64,000 bases of DNA from Jingyaoa shaoxingensis (lineage in GTDB: Bacteria > Bacillota > Clostridia > Lachnospirales > Lachnospiraceae), in contig NZ_JACRSZ010000003.1 in the NCBI RefSeq assembly GCF_014385005.1, forward strand, positions 62,001 to 126,000. Reading direction: 5' to 3'. A program made the translations under genes and the position numbers. Below are positions 59,870 through 64,000 of this stretch, piece by piece. Numbering within the stretch: position 1 is the stretch's first letter; each line of letters starts with the position of its first letter. Below the pieces are notes generated by a model that had not been told where the DNA came from, did not search any database, and was given only the letters and a program-made list of their open reading frames with translations.

Positions 59870-61228
59870 TTATTTCACCTCATAAGGCTGCTTATCGCGT
59901 CCGGAAGAGATGTCTTCCAGAAGGATTGCACGCACAAAGTCCTTTCCGTCTGATTTTACAATACCGATTGGAGTTTGTAAAGTATTCTCAAGTTCCTCAA
60001 CTGTCATATCATCCAGAAATACTGTCTCCCCGTCTCTGAGTACATTACAGCTCAGAAAAAGTCGTTCACCCAGATCTTTTTCCCTCAGCTGTTCTGACAG
60101 ATCCTGTCCGGTTAAGAGTCCTGCAACCGTTATTTTTTCACCGAAAAAGTAATTCGTAATCGGATATACCTGAACCGTAATGTTCGGATATATTGCTTTT
60201 ACTTCTTCTGCTGCCTGGCGGATATAAGGTTCTGCCAGAAGCCCTGTTGCTACTGATACGGTATGTGCCCTGTCATCTCCCTCACGTCCTGCCAATTCTT
60301 CTGTTACCTCATTTAAGAAAAGGCGGATCATTCCCACACCGTTTTCAAGCTGCGGATAACCGTCGTAATTATCTTCCTGCGGCAGATCCTTCTCTGCCAG
60401 AATATACCATTCGTCCGACGCATGGATCATGTGTGTATGATGTTCTTTCATAATCCGGTTCTGCCATTTGTGGATGGTATCCAGCACCTGTATGGCATCT
60501 TCCTTCGTAAATGGTTCCAGAGGATACAGCCCATCTCTGAACTTTGTCAGTCCCACCGGAACAACCGATACACTGGTAAGGTTCGGAAGGTACCTGGTAA
60601 GCTGTTCTATGGTATATTCCAGTTCTGCTCCATCATTGACACCTTTACAAAGTACGATCTGTCCGTTCATCTCGATACCAGCTTCTATAAAACGATCTAC
60701 CTTTTTCAATGCTTCTCCTGCAAAACGGTTGTTCAGCATCTTGCAGCGCAGCTGTGGATTCATGGTCTGGAATGAGATATTAATCGGTGACAGATGATAC
60801 TTGATGATCTGCTGTATATCTTCTTCCTTCAGATTCGTCAGTGTAATATAATTTCCCTGTAAAAAAGAAAGCCGTGAATCATCATCCTTAAAGTAGAGTG
60901 TGTCACGCATCCCCGCAGGCATCTGATCGATAAAACAGAAAATGCATTTGTTATGGCAGGAATGATAGTCATCCATCATGCCATTCTCAAATTCCATCCC
61001 CAGATCTTCTTCGAATTCCTTCTCAATCTCCAGTTCCCATTCTTCACCGTCCGGCTTGCGTATCACCACAACCAGATACTCTTCATTGCAGAGATAACGA
61101 TAATCCAGAATATCTCCCACCGGCTGGTCATTAATGGAAACCAGTTCATCACCGGGTTCAATCTCCAGTTCCTGTGCAATACTTCCATCTATGATATGAC
61201 TGATAATATGTTTCTTCTGTTTCTTCAT
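59870..61228 (-). CDS. PDZ-radical SAM-DUF512 protein
   Basis: 452 residues: a PDZ-like start ([20 protein letters not shown]), then a radical-SAM-like [20 protein letters not shown] near 92 with CxxxCxxC, and the DUF512 C-terminal domain ([37 protein letters not shown]). Widespread in Clostridia next to der. Its reaction is unknown. CAGGAG before ATG. Divergent from the PRPP synthase gene. Confidence 0.93.
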   Translation of the reverse strand: MKKQKKHIISHIIDGSIAQELEIEPGDELVSINDQPVGDILDYRYLCNEEYLVVVIRKPDGEEWELEIEKEFEEDLGMEFENGMMDDYHSCHNKCIFCFIDQMPAGMRDTLYFKDDDSRLSFLQGNYITLTNLKEEDIQQIIKYHLSPINISFQTMNPQLRCKMLNNRFAGEALKKVDRFIEAGIEMNGQIVLCKGVNDGAELEYTIEQLTRYLPNLTSVSVVPVGLTKFRDGLYPLEPFTKEDAIQVLDTIHKWQNRIMKEHHTHMIHASDEWYILAEKDLPQEDNYDGYPQLENGVGMIRLFLNEVTEELAGREGDDRAHTVSVATGLLAEPYIRQAAEEVKAIYPNITVQVYPITNYFFGEKITVAGLLTGQDLSEQLREKDLGERLFLSCNVLRDGETVFLDDMTVEELENTLQTPIGIVKSDGKDFVRAILLEDISSGRDKQPYEVK

Positions 61229-61339
61229 TTAGAAACTACTCCTGTTTTTTATTGCTGATCAAAAATATCCATTGATATCATACTAAACTTGGCTTCAAAT
61301 TGCAATCTTATATTTTCAGAGTAAAATGCGACAATTTTC

Positions 61340-61368
61340 TTGACGGAATTCTCCAGAACCACTATACT
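61340..61368 (+). promoter_or_regulatory. Promoter of the PRPP synthase gene
   Basis: TTGACG (61340-61345), 17 nt, TATACT (61363-61368), 50 nt before the ATG at 61418. Confidence 0.8.
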
Positions 61369-61417
61369 GACATTGATTATGAAAAATTTTATACTCAATA
61401 AATTAGTGGAGGCATGT

Positions 61418-62590
61418 ATGACTGATCAGTTTGATACATTACGTAACGCATTACCGATTGCGCCGCTCAAGATTGCCACGCTGGATGGCAGTCGTGATTT
61501 TGCAACCAAGGTAAATGACCATCTGGTGGAATTCCGCCATACAAATCCAACTCAGGATATCGAGAACATTCATTACAAAGGCTATTCGGAAGATTCTTAT
61601 ATGGTAGACTGTATCTGCCCGAGATTCGGTACCGGAGAGGGAAAGGGTATGATCAATACTTCTGTCCGGGGAAGTGACCTGTATATTTTTGCAGATATTA
61701 CAAACTACAGCCTGACCTATAAGCTGTTCGGACAGGAAAATCATATGTCTCCTGACAATCATTTTCAGGATCTGAAGCGTATCATTTCTGCTACCGATGG
61801 AAAGGCAAAGAGACTGAATGTCATTATGCCTTTTCTCTATGAAGGAAGACAGCATAAACGTTCCGGGCGTGAATCCCTCGACTGTGCCCTGGCACTACAG
61901 GAACTGGCCGATCTTGGAGTAAGCAATATTATCACATTTGATGCTCATGACCCACGTGTCCAGAATGCTATTCCGCTGATTGGTTTTGATACATTTATGC
62001 CGACTTATCAGTTTCTGAAAGCAATCATTGATACCACACCAGATTTTCGCATCGACAGTGATCACCTGATGATTATCAGCCCGGATGAGGGAGCCATGGG
62101 ACGTGCCGTATATTTTTCTACTATCCTTGGGGTGGATATGGGTATGTTCTATAAACGCCGTGATTATTCTACTATCGTAAATGGCAAGAACCCAATCGTT
62201 GCCCATGAATTCCTGGGGGCTTCTGTGGAAGGAAAGGACGTGGTCATCGTAGATGACATGATCTCTTCCGGTGAAAGTATGCTGGATGTTGCCAAGCAGT
62301 TAAAAGACCGCAAGGCAAGACGTGTCTTCGTCTGCACCACATTTGGTCTGTTTACAGACGGATTTGAAAAATTTGATGAATTCTATGAAAAAGAATATAT
62401 CTACAAGGTAATTACTACGAACCTGAATTACCGTGATCCTGAACTGTTTACCAAACCATATTACGTAGAAGCGGATATGACTAAATTTACAGCCAGCATT
62501 ATGGACAGCCTGAATCATGATGTATCTCTGGAAAGTGTTATCAGCCCGACCGGAAAGATTCAGAAGCTGCTTCGCAGAATTCAGAAATAA
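61418..62590 (+). CDS. prs: Ribose-phosphate pyrophosphokinase (long clostridial form)
   Basis: 390 residues from the ATG at 61418 (GGAGG 6 nt upstream); the frame continues 26 codons upstream across the promoter and is rejected. Prs marks: PFLYEGRQHKRSGRESLDC near 148, FDAHDPRVQNAIP, IISPDEGAMGRAV and the PRPP loop DVVIVDDMISSGESMLDVAK near 278. It is longer than the usual about 315 residues, with inserted segments at the N-terminal side. It makes PRPP for nucleotides, His and Trp. The long class is known in Lachnospiraceae (recollection); regulation by ADP/Pi may differ. Confidence 0.9.
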   Translation: MTDQFDTLRNALPIAPLKIATLDGSRDFATKVNDHLVEFRHTNPTQDIENIHYKGYSEDSYMVDCICPRFGTGEGKGMINTSVRGSDLYIFADITNYSLTYKLFGQENHMSPDNHFQDLKRIISATDGKAKRLNVIMPFLYEGRQHKRSGRESLDCALALQELADLGVSNIITFDAHDPRVQNAIPLIGFDTFMPTYQFLKAIIDTTPDFRIDSDHLMIISPDEGAMGRAVYFSTILGVDMGMFYKRRDYSTIVNGKNPIVAHEFLGASVEGKDVVIVDDMISSGESMLDVAKQLKDRKARRVFVCTTFGLFTDGFEKFDEFYEKEYIYKVITTNLNYRDPELFTKPYYVEADMTKFTASIMDSLNHDVSLESVISPTGKIQKLLRRIQK

Positions 62591-62613
62591 AAATTTGAAA
62601 ATTAATTTCATTC

Positions 62614-62648
62614 AAAAAGGATTGACATGTCGTGTGCCAATCCTTTTT
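62614..62648. terminator. Bidirectional terminator
   Basis: AAAAAGGATTG (62614-62624) pairs with CAATCCTTTTT (62638-62648), with T-rich tails on both strands, between convergent prs and pgeF. Confidence 0.9.
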
Positions 62649-62666
62649 TGATACCAATATTCATTT

Positions 62667-63542
62667 TCAGCGAATCATAAGAAATGCCGCAAGATTCCCA
62701 CGCTGTCCTTTAGACGCCCTGTGAGAATAGAGAAGCTGTGGGTTGCAGCAGGTACAGATATCCGTAACGGATATATGCTCTTTTGTAATTCCCGCTTCTT
62801 CCAGAATAATCTCATTTGCCTTCCACAGATTCAACTGGTATTTTCCATTTTCTTTCTGGTAAAACAGTTCTTTCCAGTATTTTTCGCGAAAGCTGTCCTG
62901 AAACTGTTCTATAACATCACCGCTCACTTCATAACAGTTCTGACAGATAGACGGTCCCACTGCTGCCAGGATGTCTTTCGGATCACTGCCATATTCTTCC
63001 TGCATCCGCGCTATTGTCACCTGACTGATTCTGCCTACTGTTCCTCTCCATCCGGAATGACACAGTCCGATAGCTTTCTTTACCGGATCCACCAGATAGA
63101 TTGGGACACAGTCTGCATAAAAAGTGGTCAGCACTGTCTGCGAAACATTCGTAATCAGCCCGTCTACATCACTATAATCCCTTTCTCTTGAAAATCCTTT
63201 TCCCCAGTCTTCCTCGGTGACCTTACGTACATTGGTTGTGTGAGTCTGATGTGTAAAAACCATCTTCTCTTCAGAAAATCCCACTGCATGGGCAATTCTC
63301 TGAAAATTCTCCCGCACATTTTCTTTTCTGTCGCCTCGTGCAAAGCTCAGATTCATGCTGTACAAATGCTCCTTGCTGACACCGCCCAGACGGGTGGAAA
63401 ATCCATGCAGGAACTCTTTTTCCGCTTCCAGTCTTGGATAAGTAAGCCAATATACTCCATCCTTTTCCTGTATACGGACAACCGGCTTGCTGCCGCTGCG
63501 TTTTATTGTTATTTTATGATTATGATCCAGTATTGTTTCCAC
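62667..63542 (-). CDS. pgeF: Peptidoglycan editing factor PgeF (YfiH/laccase-domain, purine nucleoside phosphorylase-like)
   Basis: 291 residues starting with GTG at 63542 (AAGGAG 7 nt upstream). Family marks: FSTRLGGVSKEHLYSMNLSF near 48, HQTHTTNVRKV near 98 (metal His), TTFYADCVPIYLVDP near 139, GLCHSGWRGTVGRI near 158 (Cys and His ligands), GPSICQNCYEV near 195. Members act in peptidoglycan fidelity in E. coli and as adenosine/purine nucleoside phosphorylases in others. 22 nt after yraN. Confidence 0.93.
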   Translation of the reverse strand: METILDHNHKITIKRSGSKPVVRIQEKDGVYWLTYPRLEAEKEFLHGFSTRLGGVSKEHLYSMNLSFARGDRKENVRENFQRIAHAVGFSEEKMVFTHQTHTTNVRKVTEEDWGKGFSRERDYSDVDGLITNVSQTVLTTFYADCVPIYLVDPVKKAIGLCHSGWRGTVGRISQVTIARMQEEYGSDPKDILAAVGPSICQNCYEVSGDVIEQFQDSFREKYWKELFYQKENGKYQLNLWKANEIILEEAGITKEHISVTDICTCCNPQLLYSHRASKGQRGNLAAFLMIR

Positions 63543-63563
63543 TTCTGTTCTCCTTTATGCCGG

Positions 63564-63911
63564 CTATATACTGCCAAATGCATTTCTGATATGACAGATC
63601 TGTGTTCCTGTAATGCCGATTACATCAAACCGGCAAGGCATATTCTCCCATTTCTTCTGATGAAGATAATATCTGGCTGTCTGATAGATACGTTGTTGTT
63701 TCCGTACATCTACTGCCTCCAAAGGATTGCCCATCTGAAGATTTTTCCGGTATTTTACTTCTATGAATACAAGATAACGAGCATCTCTGGCAATAAGGTC
63801 AATTTCTCCTGTACGGATCCGATAATTCCGTTCCAGGATCTCATAACCTTTTTCTTCCAGATACTTTGCTGCCAGTTCTTCCTGCTCCTGTCCAATCTTC
63901 CTGCGATTCAT
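63564..63911 (-). CDS. YraN family protein (UPF0102)
   Basis: 115 residues with the restriction-endonuclease-like core GQEQEELAAKYLEEKGYEIL, RNYRIRTGEIDLIARD, YLVFIEVKYRKN (D-x(n)-E-x-K nuclease-fold residues). Universally found next to rnhB, as here. Function unsettled; a nuclease-like or Holliday-junction-related role has been proposed. Confidence 0.93.
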   Translation of the reverse strand: MNRRKIGQEQEELAAKYLEEKGYEILERNYRIRTGEIDLIARDARYLVFIEVKYRKNLQMGNPLEAVDVRKQQRIYQTARYYLHQKKWENMPCRFDVIGITGTQICHIRNAFGSI

Positions 63912-63928
63912 CTTCTCTGCCCGGCTTT

Positions 63929-64000
63929 CTATATAAAATGTGTGATAAAGGTCTTTCTGTGAATCGGTGACGGACCATATTTTTTCAGTGCTTCAATATG
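63929..64000 (-). CDS. rnhB: Ribonuclease HII, C-terminal fragment (cut by window edge)
   Basis: The last 23 residues (IEALKKYGPSPIHRKTFITH and a short tail, stop at 63929-63931) match the invariant RnhB ending (YGP-x-x-IHRxSF). Its position just upstream of yraN is the usual order. Confidence 0.85.
   Translation of the reverse strand, partial: HIEALKKYGPSPIHRKTFITHFI

Overview
The window comes from the chromosome of an anaerobic, acetogenic Clostridia, most likely a Lachnospiraceae of the Blautia type. This is inferred from a complete carbonyl/methyl-branch Wood-Ljungdahl cluster, a Rex regulator, a large AdhE, low-GC promoters (TTGACA/17/TATAAT-like) and strong AGGAGG ribosome binding sites. 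No species assignment was tested.

Layout. 1-8.6 kb: housekeeping genes (alr edge, nnrD, rex, aspartate kinase, an ABC-F ATPase), then a three-gene operon of Re-type citrate synthase, GntR regulator and isocitrate dehydrogenase, whose promoter carries a 34-bp perfect palindrome. 8.6-12.3 kb: adhE with a near-perfect Rex operator, then two RNA units: a cobalamin riboswitch that leads into no gene, and a yybP-ykoY (Mn2+) riboswitch in front of a truncated P-type ATPase. 12.4-26.5 kb: a two-sided gene set around a Mop-type molybdenum hydroxylase. One arm (minus strand) has the hydroxylase, a multi-cluster Fe-S protein, a small redox protein, a methyltransferase, a C-GCAxxG-C-C protein, a radical SAM protein and a PaaK-like AMP ligase. 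The other arm (plus strand) has a MocA-ModE fusion, a histidine phosphatase-HD fusion, XdhC and a TylF-like methyltransferase. The divergent promoter region contains a 17-bp-arm inverted repeat.

26.5-44.6 kb: the Wood-Ljungdahl block, all on the minus strand. In transcription order: rnfC2 (with an N-terminal MetV-like domain), metV, metF; then a His-rich CooJ-like protein, cooT, cooC, cooS, a second cooC/acsF, acsB; then acsD, acsC, acsE, acsV; then a DUF3786 gene, fchA and folD. Rex-like sites of graded quality lie at several of these promoters, suggesting that NADH/NAD+ couples ethanol formation and CO2/CO fixation.

44.6-53.2 kb: an accessory signalling island with a tyrosine-integrase remnant, two large hybrid sensor kinases with periplasmic-binding-protein-type sensor domains, a REC-HD-GYP protein and a broken REC gene, all led by a c-di-GMP-I riboswitch. 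Further degraded genes lie at its right edge. 53.2-64 kb: a methyltransferase, an ABC import system of the TrpX-like class, gpsA-plsY-der-DUF512, a ribose-phosphate pyrophosphokinase on the plus strand, pgeF, yraN and the tail of rnhB.
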